A program made the position numbers and the translations under genes. From assembly GCA_002719955.1 (NCBI GenBank), contig PBFW01000046.1, forward strand, positions 1 through 64,000: 64,000 nucleotides of DNA, read 5' to 3'. Within the stretch, counting starts at the first letter, position 1. Each line of letters begins with the position of its first letter. This DNA comes from Deltaproteobacteria bacterium. Lineage in GTDB: Bacteria; Myxococcota_A; UBA9160; UBA4427. Of the stretch, positions 18,370-27,453 are shown piece by piece. The notes below the pieces were generated by a model. It did no database searches and was not told the origin of the DNA. It saw only the letters and a list, made by a program, of their open reading frames with translations.

Positions 18370-18885
18370 ATGCGAAGGAAACTAGAGCAGGAGACTCGCT
18401 GGTGGACGCTCAGTGGGGTCGAGGTCCTGGACGTGATGGGGACCGTGCAGTCGCTCATCCGACAGGGGCAGGTCGTGCATATCGGGACCGATGCGCAGAA
18501 ATCCTCGAGTCGAATGGAATTCGTGACCGTGGCGTGCGTCTTGAATCCGGGCAAGGGAGGCCGTGTCTTCTACACGCGTCGATACGATCGCAAGGGCGTT
18601 TCTCTCTATGAGAAACTCTCGACCGAGACATGGCTCTCACTCGACCTCGCGATTCAGATGCACGAGACGTTCACCCTCGAGGCGGAGAAAGAACAGATCT
18701 GGGTGCATGTCGATGCGAATCCCGATGAGCGATACGACTCGAGCGATTACGTGAAACAGCTAGCGGGCATGGTCGCGGGGTCGGGGTTCCCGGTGTTGGT
18801 AAAGCCGAACGCCTGGTGCGCTTCGCACGTCGCGGACTTCGCCGTCAAGAACAAACATTTCCGGGCGCGCATGCGGGCGGCGTAG
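18370..18885 (+). CDS. YkuK-like (DUF458) ribonuclease-H-fold protein
   Basis: 171 residues from the ATG at 18370. The frame is open further upstream but is arginine-rich and not protein-like. The pattern VVHIGTDAQ, FVTVACVLNPGKGGRVFYTR, a basic and aromatic stretch, and WVHVDANPDERYDSSDYVKQ matches the DUF458/YkuK family. That family is predicted to have an RNase H fold and unknown nuclease activity. The carboxylates in GTDAQ and HVDANP would be the metal ligands. It is monocistronic and convergent with pheT, 20 bases from its stop. Confidence 0.75.
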   Translation: MRRKLEQETRWWTLSGVEVLDVMGTVQSLIRQGQVVHIGTDAQKSSSRMEFVTVACVLNPGKGGRVFYTRRYDRKGVSLYEKLSTETWLSLDLAIQMHETFTLEAEKEQIWVHVDANPDERYDSSDYVKQLAGMVAGSGFPVLVKPNAWCASHVADFAVKNKHFRARMRAA

Positions 18886-18905
18886 GTGTCCAATCCACTG
18901 GGGTC

Positions 18906-21365
18906 CTATCCGCTGCGCAGCTCCCCGCCCGCCCCGCTCACCATCTTCTCGAATCGCTTCAAGAATTTCTGCTCGTCCTTGTCGGTCAGCGTCTTCGTCT
19001 CCGATTGCAGCAGGACGTGGAAGGCGAGGGATTTCCTTCCCAGGCCGATCGACTCTCCACGATAGAGATCGAAGAGCTCGGTTTCGGCGACCTGCTTCTT
19101 GCCCGCTTTTTCGATCAGCACGATCAGTTCGCCGGCGGTCGTCGATTCCGAGACCGAGACCGCGACATCCACCTTGATCCCCGGGAATCTGGGAAGCGGT
19201 TTGTAGCCGGCCCCCCCAAGCTTCGCCGAGAGAAGCGCATCGAGGCAGATCTCGCCGATCGCCACCTCACTGTCGAGATCCCCCGAGAGTCCGATCGCGG
19301 GTGCGAGCGCGGGCTCGAGTTCCGCCAACACGGCGACCGGCTCGTTCGCCCCTGCGAGTTCGAGGAAGAGGCATTTCCCGGGATGCGCCCACGCCGGAAG
19401 CGTTCCTTCCCTCGACCATTTCGCCTCCCCACATCCGCGCGCGCGCACGAGGTCGTTTACGATCGCCTGCAGGCCCATCAACCGGTTCTCGTTGAAGGGC
19501 GTCTTCTTGCCGGGTCGCGTGCCGGCCCATGCGAGCGCGAGCAGATGGCGTTCTTTCGGTTCACCGCGATCGTTGCCGTTTTCCGGCTCGTAGGCCTTGC
19601 CGATCTCGAAGAGTCGGACGTCGGCGCGATGGCGTCGATTGGATTCGAGAGCGAGCAGCAGGCTCGGCGCCACACGCCGACGGATTTTCGACTCGGCCTG
19701 ATGGACCGGATTGATGACCGAGATGTGGGGCAGGTCGATCTCGCCCAGTTGCTCGAGGAGTTCGTCCCCGATGAAAGAATAGGACAGGTTTTCGTGGAAG
19801 CGCGCGCCGCCGGAGAGGCGATCCTGCAACTGGCGGACGAGCGCGCGCCGCTCGTCGCGCGGGGGCGGGACGATGTCGAAGTGCAGGGGGGCTTCGTCGA
19901 TGTTGCCGTAGCGATGGATCCGGCCGATCTCCTCGACGAGGTCCTGCTCGATGGTGATGTCCTTGGTGGCGCGGAAGCTCGGGACGTGGACATCGTAGAG
20001 ATCGACTTTGTCGGTGGTCTTGATTTCAACCTGAAATTCGAGACGCTCGAGAATGTCGCGAATTTCGCTGTCGGAGAGTTCCTTGCCGAGCGCCGTGCGG
20101 ACGCGTGCGTTGCGCAGCTTGACGACGGTGGCCGGGTCGCGCCAGGTTCCGATATCCGTCGGCGACGAGGGGAAACGCGCCTCGGGATGGATGTTCGTGA
20201 GCAGGCGAGCGAAATGGCCGGCTGCCTCGAGGGGCAGGTTGGGATCGAGCGTCTTTTCGAAACGCGCCGAGGAGTCCGTGCGCAAGCCGACGTGGGTCGA
20301 GGTGCGGCGGATCGTGGTCGCCTCGAAGGTGGCGACTTCCAGGAGCAGCGAGTCGGTGTCGGGTGCGACCTTCGATCCCTCGCCCCCCATGATGCCGGCC
20401 AGGGCGACCGGTGACTCACCGGCACAGATGAGCAGATCGTCGTTGCCAAGCGTTCGCTCTTCGCCGTCGAGGGTCTCGATGGTCTCGCCGCTGCCCGCGT
20501 TGCGCACGATGATTCCGCGCCCGCCGCCATCGGCCTCGAGCCGGTTGCGATCGAAGACGTGGTTGGGCTGACCGAGGTCCAGCATGACGAAATTCGAGAG
20601 GTCGACCAGCAGGTCGATCGGTCGTTGGCCGACGGCCAGCAGCAGCCAGCGAAGCCAATCCGGCGACGGGCCTGGCCTGATGCCGTCGATCGGGAGGCCG
20701 ACATAACGGCTGCACCCCGCGGTCTCGATCGCGATCGGATAGGGCGCCGCGTCGCCGGTCGGTGGCAGGGAAGTATTGAGGGGAAGCAGGGGGCGCTGGT
20801 AGATCGCGGCGATTTCGCGGGCGACGCCGCGATGGCCCCAGAGATCCGGGCGGTGGGTCAGCGACTTGTTGTCGATCTCGATGATCCAATCGTCGATTCC
20901 GAGTGCTTCGGCGATCGAGACGCCAACGGTCGCCTCCTCGGGGAGAACCCAGATGCCGTCGTGGTCGTCGCCGAGGTCGAGTTCGCGCATCGAGCAGATC
21001 ATTCCGAACGAGGCGACACCGCGGATTTTCGACTTCTTGATCTTGAAATCGCCAGGCAGCGTCGTCCCCACCATCGCGATGGCCACCCTCTGGCCCGGCG
21101 CCACGTTGGAGGCACCGCAGACGATCGCGAGGGGTTCGCCCGCGCCCGCGGCGCCCACGTCGACGGAGCAGAGCGAGAGTTTTTCGGCGTCCGGGTGGGC
21201 CTCGCGCGTGATGACGCGCCCCACCACCACGTCCTGCAGATGCGGCGCGAAGCGTTCGAGCCCTTCGACCTCGGCGGTCGAGAGCGTGAGGTCATCGGCG
21301 AGTGCTTCGGGCGTGATGCCCTCGAGGTCGACGTGACGCGCCAGCCAGCGCATGGAGACGAACAT
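18906..21365 (-). CDS. pheT: Phenylalanine--tRNA ligase beta subunit
   Basis: 819 residues, the normal full length. Near the N-terminus is the tRNA-binding EMAP-like domain (VVVGRVITREAHPDAEKL). The B3/B4 editing region, the B5 domain and the catalytic-like core (ITIEQDLVEEIGRIHRYGNI) follow. The C-terminal anticodon-binding FDX-ACB domain starts at RFPGIKVDVAVSV. It pairs with PheS to charge tRNA-Phe. The start overlaps the pheS stop (TGATG), giving translational coupling. The gene is complete and looks fully functional. Confidence 0.97.
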   Translation of the reverse strand: MFVSMRWLARHVDLEGITPEALADDLTLSTAEVEGLERFAPHLQDVVVGRVITREAHPDAEKLSLCSVDVGAAGAGEPLAIVCGASNVAPGQRVAIAMVGTTLPGDFKIKKSKIRGVASFGMICSMRELDLGDDHDGIWVLPEEATVGVSIAEALGIDDWIIEIDNKSLTHRPDLWGHRGVAREIAAIYQRPLLPLNTSLPPTGDAAPYPIAIETAGCSRYVGLPIDGIRPGPSPDWLRWLLLAVGQRPIDLLVDLSNFVMLDLGQPNHVFDRNRLEADGGGRGIIVRNAGSGETIETLDGEERTLGNDDLLICAGESPVALAGIMGGEGSKVAPDTDSLLLEVATFEATTIRRTSTHVGLRTDSSARFEKTLDPNLPLEAAGHFARLLTNIHPEARFPSSPTDIGTWRDPATVVKLRNARVRTALGKELSDSEIRDILERLEFQVEIKTTDKVDLYDVHVPSFRATKDITIEQDLVEEIGRIHRYGNIDEAPLHFDIVPPPRDERRALVRQLQDRLSGGARFHENLSYSFIGDELLEQLGEIDLPHISVINPVHQAESKIRRRVAPSLLLALESNRRHRADVRLFEIGKAYEPENGNDRGEPKERHLLALAWAGTRPGKKTPFNENRLMGLQAIVNDLVRARGCGEAKWSREGTLPAWAHPGKCLFLELAGANEPVAVLAELEPALAPAIGLSGDLDSEVAIGEICLDALLSAKLGGAGYKPLPRFPGIKVDVAVSVSESTTAGELIVLIEKAGKKQVAETELFDLYRGESIGLGRKSLAFHVLLQSETKTLTDKDEQKFLKRFEKMVSGAGGELRSG

Positions 21366-22381
21366 CAGAACTGCTCCAGGAAGCGGACGTCGCCGTCCAG
21401 GAGATGACGCACGTCATCGATCTCGTGTCGCAACATCACGAGTCGCGAGAGCCCGAGGCCGAAGGCGAAGCCGCTCCACACCTCGGGGTCGATGCCACCG
21501 GCGGAGAGGACATTAGGGTGGATCAGGCCGCAGGGCAGCAGCTCGATCCAGGTGGTTCTCTTGCAGACGCTGCAGCCGCCCTCACAGAAAGGGCAGCGCG
21601 CGTCGAGTTCGAAACCGGGCTCGACGAAGGGGAAATGGCCGGGTCGGAGCCGCACGTCGAGGTCGCGTCCGAAAATCCCGCGCAGCAGCGTCTTCATGGC
21701 CCCGATCAGGTGCGCGACCGAAATATCCTTGCCCACCACGAGCCCCTCCATCTGATAGAAGGTGTGGTCGTGACTCGCGTCCGTGGTCTCTTGACGGAAG
21801 ACGCGACCGGGGGCGATGACGCGGAAGGGCGGCTCGCGCTTCTCCATCGCGCGAACCTGGACGGGCGAGGTGTGCGTGCGCAGGACCAGTCGACCGACGT
21901 CGTCGCAATAGAAAGTGTCCTGCGAATCCCGTGCGGGGTGGTCCTTGGTGATATTCAAGGCTTCGAAATTGTAGTGGTCGAGCTCGACTTCGGGGCCGTC
22001 GAGGACCTCGTAGCCCATCGAGACGAAGAGGTCTTCGAGTTCGCGGGTCACCTGAGTGATCGGATGCAGGCTGCCGCGCTGTGCAAGAGGAGGAGGCAGG
22101 GTCGCATCGAAATCATCTGCCCTGCGCGCGGCGTCGAGCTTCGAGATATCGAATTCGATCTGGCGTGCGGCGATCGCTTCGAGGATCGATTGCTTGAGGG
22201 CGTTCGCCTTCTGGCCGTGGGCTTTGCGCTCCCCGGTCGCCAGCTTGGGAATCTCGGCCAGCAGTGTCGCCACGACGCCTTGCTTGCCGACATATTCCCG
22301 CTCGAGGCCCTTGAGGGCCGCCGTATCCTCACACGCTCCGATGCGCTCGCGCGCAGCCTCGAGTGTGGTTTCGGGATCCAT
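21365..22381 (-). CDS. pheS: Phenylalanine--tRNA ligase alpha subunit
   Basis: 338 residues. An N-terminal coiled-coil tRNA-binding arm (ETTLEAARERIGACEDTAAL) is followed by a class II synthetase core. Motif 2 is RVIAPGRVFRQETTDASHDH, Phe-pocket region FVEPGFELDARCPFCEGGC, motif 3 FAFGLGLSRLVMLRHEIDDV. GAGAGGAAG lies before the ATG. It lies directly upstream of pheT. No leader-peptide attenuator or T-box could be seen in the 190 bases upstream, although the region was read only by eye. Confidence 0.97.
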   Translation of the reverse strand: MDPETTLEAARERIGACEDTAALKGLEREYVGKQGVVATLLAEIPKLATGERKAHGQKANALKQSILEAIAARQIEFDISKLDAARRADDFDATLPPPLAQRGSLHPITQVTRELEDLFVSMGYEVLDGPEVELDHYNFEALNITKDHPARDSQDTFYCDDVGRLVLRTHTSPVQVRAMEKREPPFRVIAPGRVFRQETTDASHDHTFYQMEGLVVGKDISVAHLIGAMKTLLRGIFGRDLDVRLRPGHFPFVEPGFELDARCPFCEGGCSVCKRTTWIELLPCGLIHPNVLSAGGIDPEVWSGFAFGLGLSRLVMLRHEIDDVRHLLDGDVRFLEQF

Positions 22382-22569
22382 CGTCGCTTCCTCTCGTGAT
22401 CGGTCGCTGCGGCCGCGCTATCAATCCGCCGGCGCATTCGCGCTGGTCCTGGACCGGACACGTCGAAGGGGGGACGTTCGAGGGCGGGAAGGCCGGAGGT
22501 TACCGAATTCACGCCGTTTTGGGGCACCGCGACCGAAAGCGGGGCCCCGAATCGATGTCGTCGCGATCC

Positions 22570-23763
22570 TTAGGTCCGCGTTTCGGGCCGAGCGGTGGCC
22601 GTGATCCCGAGGGCCAGGAGTGCCGCCAGGGAGGTGAGCCCCGCGGCCGTCCAGTAGGGGAAGGGTTGGCCGATGTCGTAGAGGATTCCGGCGGCGATCG
22701 GCCCCACGATCCGCGCCGCCGAAGCCGTCGATTGGAATACGCCCATCACGAGCCCGCGCGAGCCCTCGTCGGCACCGAGAGAGACCAGGCTCATCATCGG
22801 CGGCTGCGAGATCCCACGCCCCACGGCCGCGATGCCGAGGGGCAGCATCAAGAAGGCCACCGTCGAAGAGAGGGGTACCGTCGCGAAGGCGAGCGACATC
22901 AATCCGAGCCCGGTGATCACGAGCCGGCGTTCGGCGAATCGCCCGGAGAGCCGCTTCATTCCACCGCCCTGGATTCCGCCCATCACGACCGCCATCGCCA
23001 GCATCACGAGTCCGACGCCGAGTTCGTCGTATCCGAACCGATGCGACATGAGGAAGGCGAAGGTTGTTTCGAGCTGGGTGACGGCGAGGCTGAAGAGGAA
23101 ATAGATGAGGCAGACGCGACCGATCGTCGGCGCCCGCAGGACGTCGAGTCGACTCGTCAGATCGGGCTTCGGGCGCTCCTGGTGGCGTTCGGGCTCGGTC
23201 AGGCGGGCGGCTGCCCAGACGAGGTTGATCGTCGCCAATCCGGCGGCGAAGAGCATCGGGAACTCGTGGCCCAGGCGCGACAGGAGGCCGCCGATCGGCG
23301 GGCCGAGGGTGAATCCGACCGCGAAGGACGCCCCGATCATGCCCATCCAACGCGTGCGGTCGGCCTCCTCCGTCACGTCGGTCACGTAGGCCGTTGCGAC
23401 GCTGATATTGGACCCGAAAGCGCCGGAGAGGGTCCGTGCGCAGAAGAGCTGGAAGAGCGAGTCGGCGAGTCCCAGGAAGAGGAGCGAGAGGGCGGTGCCC
23501 GCGATCGTGACCAGCATGACGGGCCGTCGCCCGATGCGATCCGAAACGCGCCCCCAGAGCGGGGCGAGCAGGAATTGCATGGTGGCATGGCTCGCGAGGA
23601 GCGCACCCAGCGTGGTGCCGCTCGCTCCGAAACGCTCCGACCAGAAGGGCAGGATCGGGACCACGATGCCGAAGCCGATCAGGTCGACCACGATCACGCT
23701 GAAGAGGACGCCGAGGCTTCGTGAGGGCCCGGCGTCACTTTCCGGGTGCGGGTTGTCGCTCAA
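22570..23763 (-). CDS. Major facilitator superfamily transporter (TetA-like drug efflux type)
   Basis: 397 residues from a TTG at 23763, chosen because GGTGGGGGGA sits just upstream; a GTG at 23793 is possible. It has twelve predicted membrane helices. Motif A after helix 2 is GRVSDRIGRRPVM, a weaker second copy is GGGMKRLSGRFAERRLV, and helix 1 has DLIGFGIVVPILPFW with the conserved Asp of the DHA1 group. The family exports drugs or metabolites by proton antiport. The gene stands alone on the minus strand and is divergent from GAPDH. Substrate unknown. Confidence 0.88.
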   Translation of the reverse strand: MSDNPHPESDAGPSRSLGVLFSVIVVDLIGFGIVVPILPFWSERFGASGTTLGALLASHATMQFLLAPLWGRVSDRIGRRPVMLVTIAGTALSLLFLGLADSLFQLFCARTLSGAFGSNISVATAYVTDVTEEADRTRWMGMIGASFAVGFTLGPPIGGLLSRLGHEFPMLFAAGLATINLVWAAARLTEPERHQERPKPDLTSRLDVLRAPTIGRVCLIYFLFSLAVTQLETTFAFLMSHRFGYDELGVGLVMLAMAVVMGGIQGGGMKRLSGRFAERRLVITGLGLMSLAFATVPLSSTVAFLMLPLGIAAVGRGISQPPMMSLVSLGADEGSRGLVMGVFQSTASAARIVGPIAAGILYDIGQPFPYWTAAGLTSLAALLALGITATARPETRT

Positions 23764-23920
23764 GAGGGTCCCCCCACCGGCCGTAGCGGCCACGGACCGG
23801 GGGCGTGAATCTAGTGCGCCTGCCGATCATTTGCGCCCGTTCGGGCCGCAACATCTGGTCCTCTTTTCGGCGGGGGGCGGATCCTCTAATTTCCGGCCAT
23901 TCGATAGGGGAGAGCATTCC

Positions 23921-25390
23921 GTGTCAGACCAGATCGTCGAGAAATCCGAGCGGACCCTGCAGGAGTGGTCGCAGCAGCAGCGAAATGCCGAGGCGATGGT
24001 TCCGATCATCGGCGAGCTCTATCGCGCGCATGGCGTGATCGTGACCCTGTTCAGCCACTCGCTGGTCAATAAGTCGCCGCTCGAGATCCTCGAGCTGCAT
24101 CGCAAATCGCGCTCGAACCTGGAGAACGAGATCAGCCTCGTCGACACCTTCCCGATCCTCTCCGCGATGGCGGAATTGGATCTGGGGCCGTCGCGCATCG
24201 ACCTCGGCAATCTGTGCGGCCATTTCGCGGCGCGCTCCGACGGCGTTTCGGTCGGCGATTTCGTGCGGGACGAACTCGCCGGCATCGCCACCGGCAAGGC
24301 TTCGATCCGCTCCAACCCACAAGATGTCGTCCTCTACGGTTTCGGTCGGATCGGTCGGCTCGTTGCGCGGATTCTCGCAGGCAAGACGGGCGGTGGGGAG
24401 AACCTGAGACTGCGTGCGATCGTCGTGCGGCCGGGGGGGGACAACGATCTGGCGAAGCGGGCGAGTCTGTTGCGGCGCGACTCGATTCACGGTCCCTTCA
24501 CGGGCGAGGTGACGATCGACCCGGCCGACAACGCGCTGATCATCAACGGCAACCTCGTTCACGTGATCTACGCGAACGGTCCCGAGGAATGTGATTACGA
24601 GAGTTATGGAATTAGCGATGCGATCGTCGTGGACAACACCGGGAAGTGGCGCACCCGCGAAGAACTCGGGATGCACGTCTCCGTCCCCGGTGCCTCCAAG
24701 GTGATCCTGACGGCCCCCGGCAAGGGAGATGTGCCCAATATCGTCTATGGCGTGAATCACCACGGCATGACCGAGTCCGGCGACGTCCTGTCTGCGGCCT
24801 CCTGTACGACGAATGCCATCGCCCCCGTGCTCAAGGCCGTGAACGACGAGTACACGATCAAGAGCGGGCATATCGAATCGATCCACGCCTTCACGAACGA
24901 CCAGAATCTCATCGACAACTATCACAAGAAAGAACGTCGCGGCCGCGCCGCACCGCTCAATATGGTCGTTACCGAAACCGGAGCGGCCAAGGCCGTCGCC
25001 AAATGCCTCCCCGAACTCGGCGGCAAGCTGACGGGCAACGCGATCCGCGTGCCCACGCCGAATGTGTCGCTCGCGGTCATGAGCCTCAATCTCGAGCGGG
25101 AGACGACGGTCGAGGCGGTCAACGGGCATCTTCTCAAGACCTCGCTCGAGGGCGATCTCCAGAATCAGATCGAATACGTGAATTCCACAGAGGTCGTTTC
25201 GAGTGATTTCGTGGGCAACCGGTTTGCGGGGATCGTCGATGCAAAGGCGACGATCGTGCAGGGGAAGCACGCTGTGGTCTACGTCTGGTACGACAATGAA
25301 TTTGGTTATAGCCGTCAGGTCGTGAGGTGTCTGGAAGAGCTCGCCGGGATCGTGATGCCGAATTTTCCGAAGCGGGCGGTCAACGCGTAG
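23921..25390 (+). CDS. Glyceraldehyde-3-phosphate dehydrogenase, long form with N-terminal extension
   Basis: 489 residues from a GTG at 23921, with AGGGGAGAG upstream. From about residue 135 it is a GAPDH: NAD-binding GFGRIGRLVARI, catalytic SAASCTTNAIAPVLK with the active-site Cys, NMVVTETGAAKAVAK, VPTPNVSLAVMSL and WYDNEFGYSRQVV. The first 130 residues (QEWSQQQRNAEAMVPIIGELY, FSHSLVNKSPLEILELH) are an all-alpha extension absent from the normal 335-residue enzyme. Long GAPDHs of this type are known in Bacteroidetes and some other bacteria. The enzyme interconverts glyceraldehyde-3-P and 1,3-bisphosphoglycerate in glycolysis or gluconeogenesis. Confidence 0.93.
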   Translation: MSDQIVEKSERTLQEWSQQQRNAEAMVPIIGELYRAHGVIVTLFSHSLVNKSPLEILELHRKSRSNLENEISLVDTFPILSAMAELDLGPSRIDLGNLCGHFAARSDGVSVGDFVRDELAGIATGKASIRSNPQDVVLYGFGRIGRLVARILAGKTGGGENLRLRAIVVRPGGDNDLAKRASLLRRDSIHGPFTGEVTIDPADNALIINGNLVHVIYANGPEECDYESYGISDAIVVDNTGKWRTREELGMHVSVPGASKVILTAPGKGDVPNIVYGVNHHGMTESGDVLSAASCTTNAIAPVLKAVNDEYTIKSGHIESIHAFTNDQNLIDNYHKKERRGRAAPLNMVVTETGAAKAVAKCLPELGGKLTGNAIRVPTPNVSLAVMSLNLERETTVEAVNGHLLKTSLEGDLQNQIEYVNSTEVVSSDFVGNRFAGIVDAKATIVQGKHAVVYVWYDNEFGYSRQVVRCLEELAGIVMPNFPKRAVNA

Positions 25391-25456
25391 GGCGCAGGTT
25401 CGCGCCACCGGCCGCGTGCCGAGTCTTGTTTCAGGCCCAGTCCCGATTTGCGCGAA

Positions 25457-25487
25457 GGAGTGCCGCGGCGTACGGAGTGCCGCGGCG
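25457..25487. repeat. 14-bp direct repeat in a convergent gap
   Basis: GGAGTGCCGCGGCG occurs at 25457-25470 and again at 25474-25487, a 17-base period. It lies between two convergent genes with no stem long enough to call a terminator. Origin unknown. Confidence 0.6.
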
Positions 25488-25516
25488 CGGGCGCGCACTC
25501 GACTCTCTGTGTCCCT

Positions 25517-26530
25517 CTAGTTGGGCAAGCCGAAGGGGATGACCAGGCTGAAACCGACCCGGGGCGTCGGGTCGTATTGCTGGTCGTAGAGTTTTCTGCC
25601 GCCATCGGTTTCGACGCGCACGCGCCCCTCGACCCCCAGCCCCGCACGGAGATCGAAATAGGCCTCCTCCACGAATTGGAGACGCAGGCCGATTTCGATC
25701 GGGATCGTCGTGACCTCTCCGATGCCGTTTCGATCGGCCCCGAGGCCGTGATCGTCCAGGCGAAAGCGGGTCCGCTCGTATCCGGCCGAGAAGCTGAAGC
25801 GGATCGAGTTACTCGCACCCCAGAACAGGGCCGCACGGCCGCCCTGAAGCCAGCTGCCCTCGGTGGCGAGTTCGAGGTTTTCGGAGATTCGCCAGCGCAG
25901 GCTGATGATGGGGAATGTTTCCGCTTCGTCCTCGAGCTGACTCGTGATCCCGATTCCCGCACCCACGGAGAGCCCGTTGTTCACTTGCCATCGAATGAGC
26001 GCAGAGATCCCCGCGGTGAAGCCGTTCTTGTCGGCTCCCGCTTCGCCGGCCCAGCGGATGGGGACGGTCGTGATGACCGAGACCTGCGAGCCGACCAGCA
26101 GGGTCGCACTCGGAGCGAGATCGATCGTGTGCAGCGGGTTCCAGGGTTCGCGCGGCAGCGCGGTCCCCTCGTAGGCCAGGGGGACGGGGTTGCCGAGATC
26201 GAAATCGTAGCTCGCGTAGCGATAGCCCCCGCGAAAGCCGACCAGGACCGATTCGTTGATCGGACCTTCGACCTCGCCGACGACGCCGAGCTGCCAGGCA
26301 TCGAATTCGTCACCGCCGTCGCTCTTGCTCCCGAAATCGTTTCGGAAAAACGTCTCGGCCTGGCTACGCCATTCGAAACGAGGTGGGTCGTCGTCGAGAA
26401 ACGAGTATTGGGCGCTTGCCGACCCCGCCGCCAACGCCCCCGCCAGGAAGAGATACGCGGCGAGACCGATCGGGCCCCCGACCTCGAAGGCGGCTCGCCA
26501 GAGCCGCCAGGCACTTCTGCGTTCGTCCAT
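25517..26530 (-). CDS. Predicted outer-membrane porin-like beta-barrel
   Basis: 337 residues from the ATG at 26530. The signal peptide is GGPIGLAAYLFLAGALAAGS, cleaved near SASAQ. The mature part alternates short amphipathic strands: FRGGYRYASYDFDLGN, LIRWQVNNGLSVGAGIGI, FWGASNSIRFSFSAGYERTR, IEIGLRLQFVEEAYFDLRAG. It ends RVGFSLVIPFGLPN. It resembles DUF6268-type barrels, but no substrate can be assigned. It is convergent with GAPDH and lies just after the 3-hydroxyacyl-CoA dehydrogenase on the same strand (77-base gap). Confidence 0.75.
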   Translation of the reverse strand: MDERRSAWRLWRAAFEVGGPIGLAAYLFLAGALAAGSASAQYSFLDDDPPRFEWRSQAETFFRNDFGSKSDGGDEFDAWQLGVVGEVEGPINESVLVGFRGGYRYASYDFDLGNPVPLAYEGTALPREPWNPLHTIDLAPSATLLVGSQVSVITTVPIRWAGEAGADKNGFTAGISALIRWQVNNGLSVGAGIGITSQLEDEAETFPIISLRWRISENLELATEGSWLQGGRAALFWGASNSIRFSFSAGYERTRFRLDDHGLGADRNGIGEVTTIPIEIGLRLQFVEEAYFDLRAGLGVEGRVRVETDGGRKLYDQQYDPTPRVGFSLVIPFGLPN

Positions 26531-26607
26531 GGATGGGCCCCCCCCACGCGCGTCCGGCCAGTGCGTCCGGAACCACGGGGAAGAGTCGCGCGCAGTCTGG
26601 GATCCGT

Positions 26608-27345
26608 CTAGTCCTTCCAGCCAGATGTTGCGCCCTTCACCATCGCGAAGGGGCCGACGGGCCATCCGAAACAGTCGACCATCAGTTGGTTCACTTCCTC
26701 GTGCGAAGCGACTCCCTCGGCAACGACGCGGCCCGCCTCCGCGAGCATCGCGGCGTAGACACGGTTGGCGACATAACCCCAGGCCATCGGATGGTCCTTC
26801 ACGACGATCGGGTTCTTCCCGCAGCCGGCGGCGATTTCCCGCACGCGCTCGATCACCTGCGGATCGGTATCGTCGCTGACGACGATCTCGGCGAATTTCA
26901 TGACGACGGGCGGTGATGCCCAATGCCAGATGATGACGTTGGCCGGTCGGTCGGTGGAGGCGGCGAGGGAGGCCAGGGGAAAGCCCGAACTGTTCGAGGC
27001 GAGGATCGTGTCAGCCGCGGCCAGCCGATCGAGCTCGCGAAAGACCTTGATCTTGAGGTCGAGCTTCTCGGGGACGCATTCCACGATCAGCTCGGCCTCC
27101 CCGACGGCGCTTTCGAAGTCGGTCGAAAAAGTGAGACGATCGAGTGCAGCGTCGGCTTGCGCGCGATCGAGTCTACCCCGAGTGACAGCGCGTTCGAAGC
27201 CGTAGCGGCCCGTCGTGACGCCTTCGTGGGCTTTCGCCAAGGCGTCCTCGGCGACATCGGTGCAGTGGACGACATGACCGGACTGGGCGAGGACCTGGGC
27301 GATGCCACTGCCCATGACGCCGGCTCCGATGACTCCGATTCGCAT
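26608..27345 (-). CDS. 3-hydroxyacyl-CoA dehydrogenase, NAD-binding, short form
   Basis: 245 residues. The Rossmann signature GVIGAGVMGSGIAQ opens the protein. LIVECVPEKLDLKIKVF carries the conserved Glu, ASNSSGFPLA the serine, and IIWHWASPPVVMKFAEIVV the catalytic His. It oxidises 3-hydroxyacyl-CoA to 3-oxoacyl-CoA in beta-oxidation. The usual 280-residue enzymes have about 40 more C-terminal residues. Here the chain stops after GPFAMVKGATSGWKD, so part of the helical dimerisation domain is missing. This may be a natural short subfamily. It lies 108 bases after the phosphatase gene on the same strand. Confidence 0.87.
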   Translation of the reverse strand: MRIGVIGAGVMGSGIAQVLAQSGHVVHCTDVAEDALAKAHEGVTTGRYGFERAVTRGRLDRAQADAALDRLTFSTDFESAVGEAELIVECVPEKLDLKIKVFRELDRLAAADTILASNSSGFPLASLAASTDRPANVIIWHWASPPVVMKFAEIVVSDDTDPQVIERVREIAAGCGKNPIVVKDHPMAWGYVANRVYAAMLAEAGRVVAEGVASHEEVNQLMVDCFGWPVGPFAMVKGATSGWKD

Positions 27346-27453
27346 GATTCTTCTCCATTCTCCAATGGTTGGATGACGTTTCGGCCGAGGGGGTGGCTGG
27401 CGCTCCGGCGCCTCTTCGAGGCGGCCTGCAGCAAGGCGTGTTCGGCGCGACGA

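Noticed and set aside
18906..20704. Several 300-400-residue Arg/Ser-rich open frames opposite or within pheT
   Set aside because: They are shadows caused by high GC content; pheT explains the region.
22382..22569. T-box or attenuator before pheS
   Set aside because: No T-box core or leader peptide with Phe codons was seen.
25517..26923. Long version of the porin-like protein
   Set aside because: The extra N-terminus mirrors the hydroxyacyl-CoA dehydrogenase; a signal peptide follows the ATG at 26530.
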